DNA of 64,000 nucleotides, from contig CALRIU020000014.1 in the NCBI GenBank assembly GCA_943362175.1, forward strand, positions 62,001-126,000, written 5' to 3'. Under the pieces are notes generated by a model. It saw nothing but the letters and a program-made list of their open reading frames with translations, was not told where the DNA came from and searched no databases. Shown here in pieces: positions 33,212 through 41,879 of this stretch. Positions within the stretch are counted from its first letter, which is position 1; every line of letters starts with the position of its first letter. The position numbers and the translations under genes are program-made. This stretch comes from UBA4416 sp943362175 (GTDB lineage Bacteria > Bacteroidota > Bacteroidia > B-17B0 > Aurantibacillaceae).

Positions 33212-34303
33212 TTATGACGTTAATTTTCTGAAGCTTAAAATATTTTTTCCGATTTCCGGCATGGTATCGCCAAGCAGGAATCCCAGAGGTTTCAGGGGCT
33301 CTACGCGATCACAGATCACTTTAATAATAGCCGTGAGCGGGATGGAAAGGAACATGCCGCCCACTCCCCAGATGCCGCCGCCGATCAGCACCACAATAAT
33401 GGAAACAAGCGCATTGATCTTTACTTTGGAGGCCACAATCTTCGGCACTAAAAAATTGTTATCGATAAGCTGCACCACCAGGTACAGGATAAGTACAGCA
33501 ATAGCAGCCCCCACAGACTGCGTGGTCAGCGCCATGATCATGGGCAGGGCAATAGCCACCACGCCACCGATGTAGGGTATGAGGTTCAGGATGGCGCCGA
33601 TGATGCCCAGCAGGATGGCATAGTCCACCCCGATGATGAGAAGCCCTACAGAGTTGAGCGTCGCCACAATCGCCATTTCTACTAAAAGCCCCACGAGGTA
33701 GCTTTGGATGAGGCGCCTGGTTTCCTGCAATACCTCTTTTACCGTTTCATGCCTGGAAGAGGAAAAACACATCGCAATAAAGTCGAGTAGCAAAGGCTTG
33801 TAAAACAGGATCAGGAAAATGTACACCGGAACCAATAGCACCACCACCATCGCTCCTGTTACAGAAACCAGTGTTTGTCCGATCACCGCACCTCCGTCTT
33901 CCAAGCCCTGGCTTTTTCGCTCTGCGATCCAGGCCTTGATCTTCGGTGTGCTCACATTGAATTTATGAGAAACCCAGCCGACGATGTCTGCAAAATAGCC
34001 GTTGAACTTTTGCTTTAGCAGAGGAAAGGATTCGCTGAACATGGCCATTTGAGACCCTATGAAATAGAAAAGTCCGGCAATGATCAGAATAGCGAAAATG
34101 ATAGCCAGGAAAATGGAAATCACACGGTTTATTTTTCTTGACAGAAAATTGACCAGGGGATTCAGGAGAATAGCCAGGATGGTTGAGAAAATAAGCGGTA
34201 CGATGATGTCGTGGCCGATATACAGGATATAAAAAAAAGCAAGCAGGCCAATGATGATTTGCGCACATTTTACATAGAAGGGCAATGCGATAGAAGTTTT
34301 CAT
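33212..34303 (-). CDS. AI-2E family transporter, copy 2
   Basis: The 363-aa membrane protein has the same architecture as 25705-26820: early helices (IIIGLLAFFYILYIGHDIIVPL region), a periplasmic domain, and the C-terminal block GIIGAILNLIPYIGGVVAIALPMIMAL and VSIIVVLIGGGIWGVGGMFLSIPL. Substrate unknown. I place the start at 34303; the longer open frame upstream contains the DUF4142 terminator and is not plausible. Confidence 0.88.
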   Translation of the reverse strand: MKTSIALPFYVKCAQIIIGLLAFFYILYIGHDIIVPLIFSTILAILLNPLVNFLSRKINRVISIFLAIIFAILIIAGLFYFIGSQMAMFSESFPLLKQKFNGYFADIVGWVSHKFNVSTPKIKAWIAERKSQGLEDGGAVIGQTLVSVTGAMVVVLLVPVYIFLILFYKPLLLDFIAMCFSSSRHETVKEVLQETRRLIQSYLVGLLVEMAIVATLNSVGLLIIGVDYAILLGIIGAILNLIPYIGGVVAIALPMIMALTTQSVGAAIAVLILYLVVQLIDNNFLVPKIVASKVKINALVSIIVVLIGGGIWGVGGMFLSIPLTAIIKVICDRVEPLKPLGFLLGDTMPEIGKNILSFRKLTS

Positions 34304-34438
34304 AGTTTTAGCGACGGGTTTGCGGCTTAATTTATATAACCCTGTGCCATGTAATTCCACACAATAGCAGGTGTTATCCCTAAAGGCGCATTTTGATTGT
34401 AGAAAAATATCTACACAACTCTGTCTTTCCGCAAATAT

Positions 34439-34468
34439 AAAAGGCTCCCGCAAGAGAGCCTTTTGTAG
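34439..34468 (-). terminator. Terminator of the DUF4142 gene
   Basis: AAAAGGCTC (34439-34447) and GAGCCTTTT (34456-34464) form a stem 17 nt beyond the DUF4142 stop on the minus strand. Confidence 0.7.
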
Positions 34469-34484
34469 TTAATCAGTTAAGTTG

Positions 34485-35057
34485 TTACTTTTTGTCTTTA
34501 ATCGCATTTTCGGTCATCAATACCATGTCAAGGTGCGAGCGTACTTCAGGTGCTGTGGTAGAAGCCCAGTCCCTGACCTGAGGATCTTCGCATGTTTCTG
34601 CTGTTTTTTCATAAAATTTCACGGCATCTTCATGTTTGCTTTTCATCTTGTCAGTAAAAGCCTTGTCGTAGTCAATGCCTGTTTTTTCGGATAATTTTTC
34701 CAGCTCTTTGCGTTGATCTTCTGTCAAATCGGCCGGAAGCGTCACACCCTTGGCGTCTGCCAGTGTTTTCACGTCCGCATTCATTTTTGAATGCGCTTCG
34801 ACCAGCATGGTGCTTAATTTTTTGACGTCCTCTGTAGAGGCATTCTTGCCTGCCTGTTCAGCCGCTTTGATTTCGAACATATTGGCAGAATAGGCATGTA
34901 CTAATTTATCGGCTGCTTTTTCTCCGTCTTTATCCAGGTTTGCTTTGTTGGCATCTTCCGCCACCTCTGTGGCATCTTTTTCGTGCGAGCAGGAAGCCGT
35001 AAACAGGCTGAGTCCGAAGCATAAAAGCGTGGCTTGTAGTGTTGTTTTGAGTGTCAT
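34485..35057 (-). CDS. DUF4142 (ferritin-like) lipoprotein
   Basis: The 190-aa protein has a lipoprotein signal (LLCFGLSLFTASC, Cys 23) and a DUF4142 helical domain: YSANMFEIKAAEQAGKNAS, LVEAHSKMNADVKTLADAKGVTLP, then FTDKMKSKHEDAVKFYEKTAE. DUF4142 proteins are exported helical bundles related to ferritin-like folds, abundant in Bacteroidota and often stress-induced. Function unproven. Upstream on the minus strand TGGCAT and TTGA (35114-35099) form a promoter-like pair with one extra base of spacing. Confidence 0.88.
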   Translation of the reverse strand: MTLKTTLQATLLCFGLSLFTASCSHEKDATEVAEDANKANLDKDGEKAADKLVHAYSANMFEIKAAEQAGKNASTEDVKKLSTMLVEAHSKMNADVKTLADAKGVTLPADLTEDQRKELEKLSEKTGIDYDKAFTDKMKSKHEDAVKFYEKTAETCEDPQVRDWASTTAPEVRSHLDMVLMTENAIKDKK

Positions 35058-35119
35058 GATTTTTTGGTTTAATGAATGTATTTATAGAATAACACCTATC
35101 AAATAACCATGCCATGCGG

Positions 35120-35908
35120 CTAGGAAGCTTTTCTGTGGCGGGTTGTAGAAGTATTGAGGCTTTCACGCAGCTGCGACAGGATATCCTTCGGTTTACTGTG
35201 GACAACTTTCAACGCCGGCTCTTTCAGCTTGATGCCTTTTGTTTTGGCTTTGATCATTTTCAGCAGGTCGGCAGAGTAGGTGTCTTTGTATTTTTTGATA
35301 TCGAATTTTTGCGTGAGCTGATCGATGAGCGTAATTGCCATTCTGAGCTCGGGAGCTTTCACCGCGCTTTTTGGCGGAAGCGACAGGTCAGCCGTATCGC
35401 GGATCTCTTCCTGGAAGCGGATTCTGTTCAACACGATCACCTTTTCATTCGCCCTTAAAATGGCTAACACTTCTTTGTTCCTGAGCACAAAGGTAGCGAC
35501 CCCCACTTTCCCGGTTTTCACCAATGCCTCACGCAGCAGCGCATAGGCCCGCACCCCCGATTTCTCAGGCTCCAGGTAATAGGGCGATTCATAATACATG
35601 CTTTCAATCTCTTCCTCCTTTACAAAGCTCGCAATGTCAATGCTCCTGGTTTTTTTCGCACTCGCCTTTTCAAAATCCTTGTCCGTCAATACCACATACT
35701 TATCGTTCGGGAGCTTATAGCCCTTCACGATGTTTTCCCATTTCACTTCTTTCCCCGTTTTTTCATTCACGCGCTTGAAGTGAATAGGGGCATTGTCCTT
35801 TTTGTCCAGCATATCAAGGTCCAGCGAGCTTGTTTCCGTAGCGCTGTATAGCTTTACAGGGATGTTTACCAGTCCGAAGCCGATGGCTCCTGTCCATATT
35901 GCTCTCAT
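35120..35908 (-). CDS. ku: Ku protein of bacterial non-homologous end joining
   Basis: The 262-aa protein matches bacterial Ku: the N-terminus MRAIWTGAIGFGLVNIPVKLYSAT, then HFKRVNEKTGKEV, GYKLPNDKYVVLTDKDFE and YYLEPEKSGVRAYALLREAL. Ku rings bind DNA ends and recruit the ligase LigD. No ligD is in this window. It lies at the end of a group transcribed in one direction with FAD-Rieske, DUF3606 and a 77-aa protein, with gaps of 6-21 bp. Confidence 0.95.
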   Translation of the reverse strand: MRAIWTGAIGFGLVNIPVKLYSATETSSLDLDMLDKKDNAPIHFKRVNEKTGKEVKWENIVKGYKLPNDKYVVLTDKDFEKASAKKTRSIDIASFVKEEEIESMYYESPYYLEPEKSGVRAYALLREALVKTGKVGVATFVLRNKEVLAILRANEKVIVLNRIRFQEEIRDTADLSLPPKSAVKAPELRMAITLIDQLTQKFDIKKYKDTYSADLLKMIKAKTKGIKLKEPALKVVHSKPKDILSQLRESLNTSTTRHRKAS

Positions 35909-35914
35909 AATTTC

Positions 35915-36148
35915 CTATGTTAAGATTAAACCTTCTTTTTCCAGGATCTTCAGCAAGAGCTGTTCCTCCGCAGCAAGACCTGTCTTGTCATGTTTTTTTT
36001 CCAGGGCATCGAGCTCCACCAGATACTTGTGTAGTTTTTGATGCGCGTAAAGATCAATAATCACCGGATGCACGTAATATTTGCGGCATACCGTCCGGAT
36101 TCCGACCAGGTTCTGAAATCTTTCGCGGAGAAGATTTCCTTTTTGCAT
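35915..36148 (-). CDS. Hypothetical protein in the Ku gene group
   Basis: The 77-aa protein is basic at the N-terminus and helical (LYAHQKLHKYLVELDALEKK region). No family recognised. It starts 21 nt after the stop of the DUF3606 gene and ends 6 nt before ku. That spacing and orientation are the main reasons to accept it. Confidence 0.5.
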   Translation of the reverse strand: MQKGNLLRERFQNLVGIRTVCRKYYVHPVIIDLYAHQKLHKYLVELDALEKKHDKTGLAAEEQLLLKILEKEGLILT

Positions 36149-36169
36149 GCTGCCGGAGAAGAAATGGGA

Positions 36170-36379
36170 TTACCTGATTTTCAGGAACCGTAAGAGCCCG
36201 AAGAAAGGTGCATAATACCAGATATCCTGTTTTAAATATTCTTTCAGGCGAGCCGGGCTCACGCTTCCTGTATGCAGGATGGCATCGCTCAGCTGCCTGG
36301 CGCTGATGCCCCATTTTTTAGTCCAGTAGAGGATGTTGCTGCTATCCTCGGGATGGATGAGGGTGTCTTTTACTTTCAT
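36170..36379 (-). CDS. DUF3606 domain protein
   Basis: The 69-aa protein matches DUF3606: an N-terminal HPED segment and WTKKWGISARQLSDAILHTG, SVSPARLKEYL. These are short, possibly nucleic-acid-binding helical proteins of unknown role. It lies 12 nt after the FAD-Rieske gene. Confidence 0.85.
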   Translation of the reverse strand: MKVKDTLIHPEDSSNILYWTKKWGISARQLSDAILHTGSVSPARLKEYLKQDIWYYAPFFGLLRFLKIR

Positions 36380-36391
36380 AGGAATCGGAGA

Positions 36392-37993
36392 TTATATATT
36401 GGTTAAAAAATCCTTGTGTTGGGAGTAATGCCGGAGTGGTACATTGGCAGGGCCGTTCAACACTTCACCTTTAGGATTGAAGCGGCTTCCGTGGCAAGGG
36501 CAATCCCAGCTCTTTTCATCGTTGTTCCACTTGACGATACATCCCAGGTGCGTGCATTCCACTTCCACAAAATGCAGCTCGTCTGTTTCATCGCGGTAGG
36601 CCCCCAGCTTTTCCCCGTCAAATTCAATGATCTTTCCTTCTTTCGGTTTCAGGTCTTTCAGACCGGTGCTGTCAAGGTGCTTCGGTTTTGTTTTCAGATA
36701 GCTCACAAAGCCACCTACAAATTCTTTGAAGAAGGTTTTTCCCGCCTTGAATAATTTGAAGCGCGAAGGGCTGTAAAGGTCTTTCCAGGGATTGTCTTTT
36801 CCGATGATGAGATCGCTGATCAGGAGGCCCGCAATCGTTCCGTGCGTCATGCCGTTTCCCGAATCGCCTGTAACGATATACACATTGTCCTTATCGAGCG
36901 GATTATGGCCGATGTAAGCCAGGGAGTCCATCGGCTCCATCACCTGCCCCGACCATTTGTAAATAAGGTCTTCCATCTGTGGGAAATATTCACGGCCCCA
37001 GGCTTCCAGGATCTTATAACGCTTTTCTTCCGGAATATGCTCCGCATCGGCCAGGCCTGTCGCATGGTCTTCTCCACCCACCATCAGGAGGTCGTGTGTG
37101 CTGTTCAATGATTCTGTCCGGACATAATGATAAGGCGGGATCTCCGCATTCGCCTCCATATTTCCGCTGTCCCACCAAAGCGCTTTCTCCAGGCTGCCTT
37201 TCGGAATTTTTGCCCCGATTACATACGTGCGGTACGCATACTGCCTGAGGTGCATGATGTATTTATTATTCACCGGGCTGTTGGTAGCCACTACCACATG
37301 CTTCGCGCTCACATTGAATCCTTCGTTGGTAGTGATGCCTGTATGATCGATGTCTTTGGCATGCGTATCCGTGTAAATTTCGCCCCCCATGTTTACGATG
37401 GCCCTGCAAAGCGCTTTCAGGTAGTGCAAGGGGTGGAATTGGGCCTGATGGTTGAATTGCAATGCCGCCGTTTTTTTACCGCCGGGTGCGATGTTTGTTT
37501 TTTCTACGGAGAGTCCTGCTTTTCCTGCTGCTTCCAGCTCTTTGTCAAGCGAGTCTGCCTGATCGCTGGGGTGTAGAAAAAGATAGCCCTTCACCCGTTC
37601 AAAGTCGCAGTCGATGCCTTCTTCCGACACAACGCGCTCGATAAAATCAATGGCCGATTTATGGCTTTCCGCAATGAGCTTTGTATGTTCTTCCCCGAAT
37701 TTGGAAGCCAGGCTGTAGTAGCGGTCGTCGAGGGCCGTCACGAGGTGAGCAGTGGTTCTTCCCGTTTCGCCACTGCCGATGTAGCCGTCCTCCACGAGCA
37801 CTACTTTTTTCCCGGCTTTGCAAAGGCAGTAGGCAATGCTCACGCCGCTGATCCCGCCACCAATAATGATGACATCCGTTGTTTTATTTTCAGTAAGTTT
37901 GCTGTAGGCGATCGGCTGGCAGGAATCAATCCAGAAGGGCAGGTGAATGCCGGCCGTAAAGGTGGGATTGTTGGTGGTGGAGTTTGTTTTCAT
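36392..37993 (-). CDS. FAD-dependent oxidoreductase with C-terminal Rieske domain
   Basis: The 533-aa protein has an N-terminal DAO-type FAD domain (dinucleotide motif GGGISGVSIAYCL at about 47-59, GSGETGRTTAHLV). The C-terminal Rieske [2Fe-2S] domain at about 455-530 has C-T-H-L-G-C and C-P-C-H-G-S ligands. This fused architecture is common in stress loci; the substrate is unknown. It is the first gene of the group FAD-Rieske, DUF3606, 77-aa, Ku, and has a sigma-54-like site 29 nt upstream. Confidence 0.9.
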   Translation of the reverse strand: MKTNSTTNNPTFTAGIHLPFWIDSCQPIAYSKLTENKTTDVIIIGGGISGVSIAYCLCKAGKKVVLVEDGYIGSGETGRTTAHLVTALDDRYYSLASKFGEEHTKLIAESHKSAIDFIERVVSEEGIDCDFERVKGYLFLHPSDQADSLDKELEAAGKAGLSVEKTNIAPGGKKTAALQFNHQAQFHPLHYLKALCRAIVNMGGEIYTDTHAKDIDHTGITTNEGFNVSAKHVVVATNSPVNNKYIMHLRQYAYRTYVIGAKIPKGSLEKALWWDSGNMEANAEIPPYHYVRTESLNSTHDLLMVGGEDHATGLADAEHIPEEKRYKILEAWGREYFPQMEDLIYKWSGQVMEPMDSLAYIGHNPLDKDNVYIVTGDSGNGMTHGTIAGLLISDLIIGKDNPWKDLYSPSRFKLFKAGKTFFKEFVGGFVSYLKTKPKHLDSTGLKDLKPKEGKIIEFDGEKLGAYRDETDELHFVEVECTHLGCIVKWNNDEKSWDCPCHGSRFNPKGEVLNGPANVPLRHYSQHKDFLTNI

Positions 37994-38021
37994 TGTTCCA
38001 TGCTATAGTGGAATAGACTTA

Positions 38022-38037
38022 TGCAAATTCAGTTCCC
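38022..38037 (-). promoter_or_regulatory. Sigma-54-like promoter of the FAD-Rieske/Ku gene group
   Basis: On the minus strand GGGAACtgaatTTGCA matches TGGCAC-N5-TTGCA except T1 and C4. GG, GC and the spacing are exact. The -12 element is 30 nt before the ATG at 37993. It shares the GGAAC variant with the 24001 site. Confidence 0.5.
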
Positions 38038-38287
38038 TCTCTTCTGCCGGTTTTTAGAGAATCCCGGAAGAGCATTTTAAGCCTTTCGGGAAAGATTTGA
38101 CCATAATAATCCCCAGGAGGAACGAACCGTGATGATGACAGTGGCATTAAAATAGATGATATAACAAAAAATCCTGACCATGAGAACCTTAATAAGAAAG
38201 CTGTTCAGAGGAAACGTATTCGACCTGATTTTTTTCTTTGTTGCTGAGAACCCTGTTTCATCCCAAACCACTAAAACCACTTGATGT

Positions 38288-38548
38288 ATGGCACGTTGTC
38301 AGTTTTCCATAGAATTTGCGGGAGTAGCAGAAGAGCTTCTTCAAAAAGCCAAAGACGGCATTACCAGGGCAAGGGGAAGTTTTGAAGGCGATGCCGGACA
38401 GGGCTCCTTCAAAGTACCGACGCCTTTGGGCGAGATTAAAGGAGCCTATACCATCGAAGGATCGGTGATTAGCATCACCGTAGCAGATAAGCCCATGCTT
38501 CTGGGTTGCGGACGCATCGAATCGGAGCTTCGGAAATTTATGAGCTAG
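38288..38548 (+). CDS. Hypothetical small protein
   Basis: The 86-aa protein is hydrophilic with beta-rich C-terminus (EIKGAYTIEGSVISITVADKP, LGCGRIESELRKFM). It resembles small ligand- or polymer-binding proteins, but no family can be named. It converges on the DUF481-like gene with 1 bp between the stop codons. A 34-codon open frame precedes it at 38180-38284; I do not annotate that. Confidence 0.6.
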   Translation: MARCQFSIEFAGVAEELLQKAKDGITRARGSFEGDAGQGSFKVPTPLGEIKGAYTIEGSVISITVADKPMLLGCGRIESELRKFMS

Positions 38549-38549
38549 G

Positions 38550-39284
38550 TCAGAAATACTTTTCGATCAGTAAGCCATAGGTGATGAGTAAATTTTCGCG
38601 CTGTGTTTTGCTCACCTTATTATAGCTCAGGGATGTGGTGAGGCTCAGCCATTTTTTGAGCCGGATGCCCAGGCTGAGATCGCTCCGGATGATATAGTCG
38701 TCACCATAGTTGAGCGAATGCTGGAAGTAACCCACACCATTCACAAACACCCGGCTCCGGATATCCCAGCGAAAGCTCAGGCGGAAAGAATTTCGCCAGG
38801 TGTCATAGATCTGGTTGATGCTGTCGTTCAGGACCACATCGCTGTATTCATAGATGAGCCCGTCGCTCACATTGATGTTGGCATTGGCTTTATCTATAAA
38901 GTTGTACGCAATGCCCAGCCCGCCCTGCCACTGGTGATTCTGTTTCAGGGAGTAGCTGGAGGTGTAATTGGCCAGGCCCCAATAATAGAAATGCGGCAGG
39001 CTTTTGTACAAATTAAAATCCAGGGCCGAAGAAAAATCATTGTTGGTGAGCACATTGGTTTGTTTGCCGTATACCCATTTGGTATTGGAATTCAGCGACA
39101 TGCTTTTTTTACGAACGCTGAGCCTGGCGGCATTGTTGAAATTGTACAGCTCGCCTCCGGCGTTGGTTTTATTGTAGGTGCCTGTGGCGTTGAGCCCCGT
39201 GTAATAGGTGACGGAGTCGCTGAATTGTGCGTGTAATAAGTTGGTGATGCAGGTGATGATCAGCAGTAAAATAATTTTTTTCAT
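38550..39284 (-). CDS. DUF481-like outer-membrane protein
   Basis: The 244-aa protein has a signal peptide (MKKIILLLIITCITNLLHA) and repeated amphipathic strands (FYYWGLANYTSSYSL, RLSFRWDIRSRVFVNGVGYF, LGIRLKKWLSLTTSLSYNKVS). The layout and strands fit the DUF481 barrel family. Its ATG overlaps the stop of the BrkB gene by 4 nt, so the two are coupled. Confidence 0.75.
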   Translation of the reverse strand: MKKIILLLIITCITNLLHAQFSDSVTYYTGLNATGTYNKTNAGGELYNFNNAARLSVRKKSMSLNSNTKWVYGKQTNVLTNNDFSSALDFNLYKSLPHFYYWGLANYTSSYSLKQNHQWQGGLGIAYNFIDKANANINVSDGLIYEYSDVVLNDSINQIYDTWRNSFRLSFRWDIRSRVFVNGVGYFQHSLNYGDDYIIRSDLSLGIRLKKWLSLTTSLSYNKVSKTQRENLLITYGLLIEKYF

Positions 39285-40243
39285 GAGGCGTTACGCTCTT
39301 CTTTGTTTACGGCAATCTGCTTTTCCACGACCAGCTGTTTGTCTTCCGGCAGGGCAATCAGTTCGGCGTCTTTGGTTGGTTCTATTTTCCTTCCGAAATA
39401 TAAGGCAAATTGTTTAGTAAATTCAGCGCCGAAAAACAGAATCATACAGGAGTAAGATACCCAAAGCATCAGGAGAACGATAGAGCCGGCGGCGCCGTAG
39501 GTAGAGCCGGGGTTGGTTTTTCCGAAGTAGATACCCAATGCAAATTTGCCCAGTACAAAAAGCAGGGACGTGACGACCGAGCCAATGATCACATCCTTCC
39601 ATCGAATGCGCGCATCGGGCAGGATTCTGAACATCAACGCAAAAAGCACGGAGGTCATTCCAAAGGACAGGATAAAATTAAGGAAACGGAACACCAGGAG
39701 TATAACATCCGGAAGGTGCAGTTTGATCCAGTCGCTGAAAGCGGAAAGACCAGTGCTCAGCAACAGGGAGACTAACATCAGAAAACCGATCGATAAAACA
39801 AGACCGAAAGAAAACAGGCGGTCTTTGATGCTTTTGAGCCATTTCTTCTTCGCTACCACTTTCACCTCCCAGATCTGGTTGAGAGATACCTGCAGCTGCG
39901 CAAACACACCGGTAGAGCCAAGGATGAGGGTGACAATACTGATGATGGCGGCCCAAACGGAATTTTTTTGCTCACCGGCCTTTGCAATCATTTCCTCCAC
40001 TTGTCTGGCGGTACTCTCACCTATGGCCAGGCCTATCTGTTTGGAAATTTCGCCCTGCACAGCTTCCCGTCCAAAGGCAAATCCTGCAAGGGTGATGATG
40101 ATCACCAGCAGGGCCGGAATGGAAAAAATCGCGTAATAGGCAATCACAGCGCTTTGCCTGAATGGATCTGCGGCATTCCAGGCGCTGAATGTTTTTTTAG
40201 TGATCTTCCATAAATCACTCAGGTGAAGGGAAATTTTTTTCAT
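39281..40243 (-). CDS. YihY/BrkB-family inner membrane protein, copy 2
   Basis: The 320-aa protein parallels 27680-28618: FRQSAVIAYYAIFSIPALL, STGVFAQLQVSLNQIWEV, then GAAGSIVLLMLWVSYSCMILFFGAEFTKQ. Six helices and a cytoplasmic C-terminal tail. The family function is unsettled. It is translationally coupled to a predicted outer-membrane protein. Confidence 0.9.
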   Translation of the reverse strand: MKKISLHLSDLWKITKKTFSAWNAADPFRQSAVIAYYAIFSIPALLVIIITLAGFAFGREAVQGEISKQIGLAIGESTARQVEEMIAKAGEQKNSVWAAIISIVTLILGSTGVFAQLQVSLNQIWEVKVVAKKKWLKSIKDRLFSFGLVLSIGFLMLVSLLLSTGLSAFSDWIKLHLPDVILLVFRFLNFILSFGMTSVLFALMFRILPDARIRWKDVIIGSVVTSLLFVLGKFALGIYFGKTNPGSTYGAAGSIVLLMLWVSYSCMILFFGAEFTKQFALYFGRKIEPTKDAELIALPEDKQLVVEKQIAVNKEERNAS

Positions 40244-40415
40244 GCACGTTGTTTTTTCTGTGCCATGATAATCAAATCAGGTACTCAGGCCATCATCACC
40301 AAAAGAAACGGTTTTGTTTCTCCTGTGGATTTTCCTCCCCGATTTGATGCCCTTCCGGAAGAAAAAAGAATGCTCAGTAGCAGATGTAAGGGCTAAGCCG
40401 TCAGGGGCTATAGGG

Positions 40416-40431
40416 CGGCATAAGAATTGAC
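40416..40431 (+). promoter_or_regulatory. Sigma-54-like site upstream of a 51-aa gene
   Basis: CGGCATaagaaTTGAC has GG and TTG at exact spacing, but three mismatches to TGGCAC-N5-TTGC. It lies 31 nt before the ATG at 40462. Weak; kept because its position resembles the 24001 site. Confidence 0.25.
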
Positions 40432-40461
40432 CATAGCATGGTATCTTAAAAAAATGGTGTT

Positions 40462-40617
40462 ATGAAAACAAGAGGTATCTACCGTAAAGAAGAAGAACAG
40501 CTCCCTTCCCAGCAGGATTTTGAAAAGTCTGAGTTGATGCAATTATTCGAATCCGAGCTGCGTAACCCATACAGGGGCCAGATCGACCTGATCAATGCCA
40601 TTTTAGAGGAAGAGTAG
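40462..40617 (+). CDS. Small hypothetical protein
   Basis: The 51-aa protein (KTRGIYRKEEEQLPSQQDFE, then SELMQLFESELRN and LINAILEEE) is charged and helical. It has good codon composition and a promoter-like site upstream. No family recognised. It precedes the cyanophycinase gene by about 100 bp. Confidence 0.5.
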   Translation: MKTRGIYRKEEEQLPSQQDFEKSELMQLFESELRNPYRGQIDLINAILEEE

Positions 40618-40716
40618 ATCTTCCCAAACGATAAAAGTCAAAGGTGGAAAAATAACTAAACACAAACGTTCTGGCTTATCCGGTACACCTTTGCACAAAC
40701 TCCCTAATTTCTTTTT

Positions 40717-41685
40717 ATGACAGCCCGGGTTCCAAAAGGCAAACTGATCCTGATCGGCGGTGCCGAAGATAAAGGAGAAAGCATGACGGTGAGAAATATC
40801 ACCTCAGGTCAGATCAAGCGCCTCGAAATTCTGAGCCAGCTTGTTCCTACGCGGAAACAAAAAGGAGGCATCGAAATTATTACCACAGCTTCTTCCGATC
40901 CCGGCGAAATAAATGCCGTTTATAAAAAAGCGTTTCACCGGATAGGCTTTAAAAAGGTCGGATTCATCAGCATCGGCAATCATCCCGAATCGCATAACCC
41001 TGTCTTTTTGAAACGCATTCGCGAGGCACATGCCGTGCTTTTCAGCGGTGGCGACCAGTTCAGGCTGTCAACCATCCTCGGCAATACCGATATCCTGGAG
41101 GCTGTCAAAGAGCGTTATTTGACCGATCCCGATTTTATTGTAGCAGGCACCAGCGCGGGGGCAATGGCTGCCACAAACCTCATGATGTACGAAGTAGAAG
41201 CGCATGAGCGCCTGGTGAAAAACAACATTAAGCTCAGCTCGGGGCTGGGGTTCCTGGATGGTTGTATCATCGATACGCATTTTACCAACCGTGGACGCTT
41301 CGGGCGGCTGGCGCAGGCTATCGTCATGAATCCTGCCTGTGTGGGTATCGGTATCAGCGAGAACACAGCCCTTATCATTAAGAAAGGCCGCGAAGCCTAT
41401 TGCATCGGTCCGGGAATGGCGATCGTTATTGATGGCCGCTACGTAGAGCATACAAACATTGCTTATGCCGAAGATGATGAGGGCATCTGCATCGAAAATC
41501 TGAAAGTCCATATCCTCTGCGAAGGGAACGGCTATTTGTTGGAGGACCGCACATTTGTAGCCGATAAGAAGGATATTGCGCGCGAAGAAAGCGCGGAGAT
41601 TATTTCCCTGAAAGCCAAAAAAGAAAAAGTAAAGGCAGCGAAAGCCGGAAAACTGGCCAATGGTTTTTCCAGGCAAAAGCCCTAA
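40717..41685 (+). CDS. cphB: Cyanophycinase
   Basis: The 322-aa protein is a peptidase S51 cyanophycinase: LILIGGAEDKGES at 10-22, FSGGDQFRLS at 109-118 and the nucleophile S146 in VAGTSAGAMAA, then IDTHFTNRGRFGRL. The enzyme cleaves multi-L-arginyl-poly-aspartate into beta-Asp-Arg dipeptides. No cyanophycin synthetase or isoaspartyl dipeptidase is in the window. A lysine/alanine-rich C-terminal tail of about 40 residues (KAKKEKVKAAKAGK) is additional to the core. A near-consensus CACCTTTG lies 29 nt before the start. Confidence 0.92.
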   Translation: MTARVPKGKLILIGGAEDKGESMTVRNITSGQIKRLEILSQLVPTRKQKGGIEIITTASSDPGEINAVYKKAFHRIGFKKVGFISIGNHPESHNPVFLKRIREAHAVLFSGGDQFRLSTILGNTDILEAVKERYLTDPDFIVAGTSAGAMAATNLMMYEVEAHERLVKNNIKLSSGLGFLDGCIIDTHFTNRGRFGRLAQAIVMNPACVGIGISENTALIIKKGREAYCIGPGMAIVIDGRYVEHTNIAYAEDDEGICIENLKVHILCEGNGYLLEDRTFVADKKDIAREESAEIISLKAKKEKVKAAKAGKLANGFSRQKP

Positions 41686-41879
41686 CATCCGGTTATATAT
41701 CCCGGTTTAATTATCGGCCTGACTATAAAGGCTTTGGCTTTGATTGCCTGCCAGGCCTGTATCCATTTGGCTATTTGGTGTTATAGTTTATACTCCGATT
41801 CCCCTAAAAAAATGTTAAAGCCGGAGAATTGGTATTAAACTTGAATTACCCATACACGAACCCCAAAAATCCATCGGCC

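Noticed and set aside
38180..38284. 34-codon frame MRTLIRKLFRGNVFDLIFFF...
   Set aside because: No upstream signal and no homologue; it is too short to support alone.
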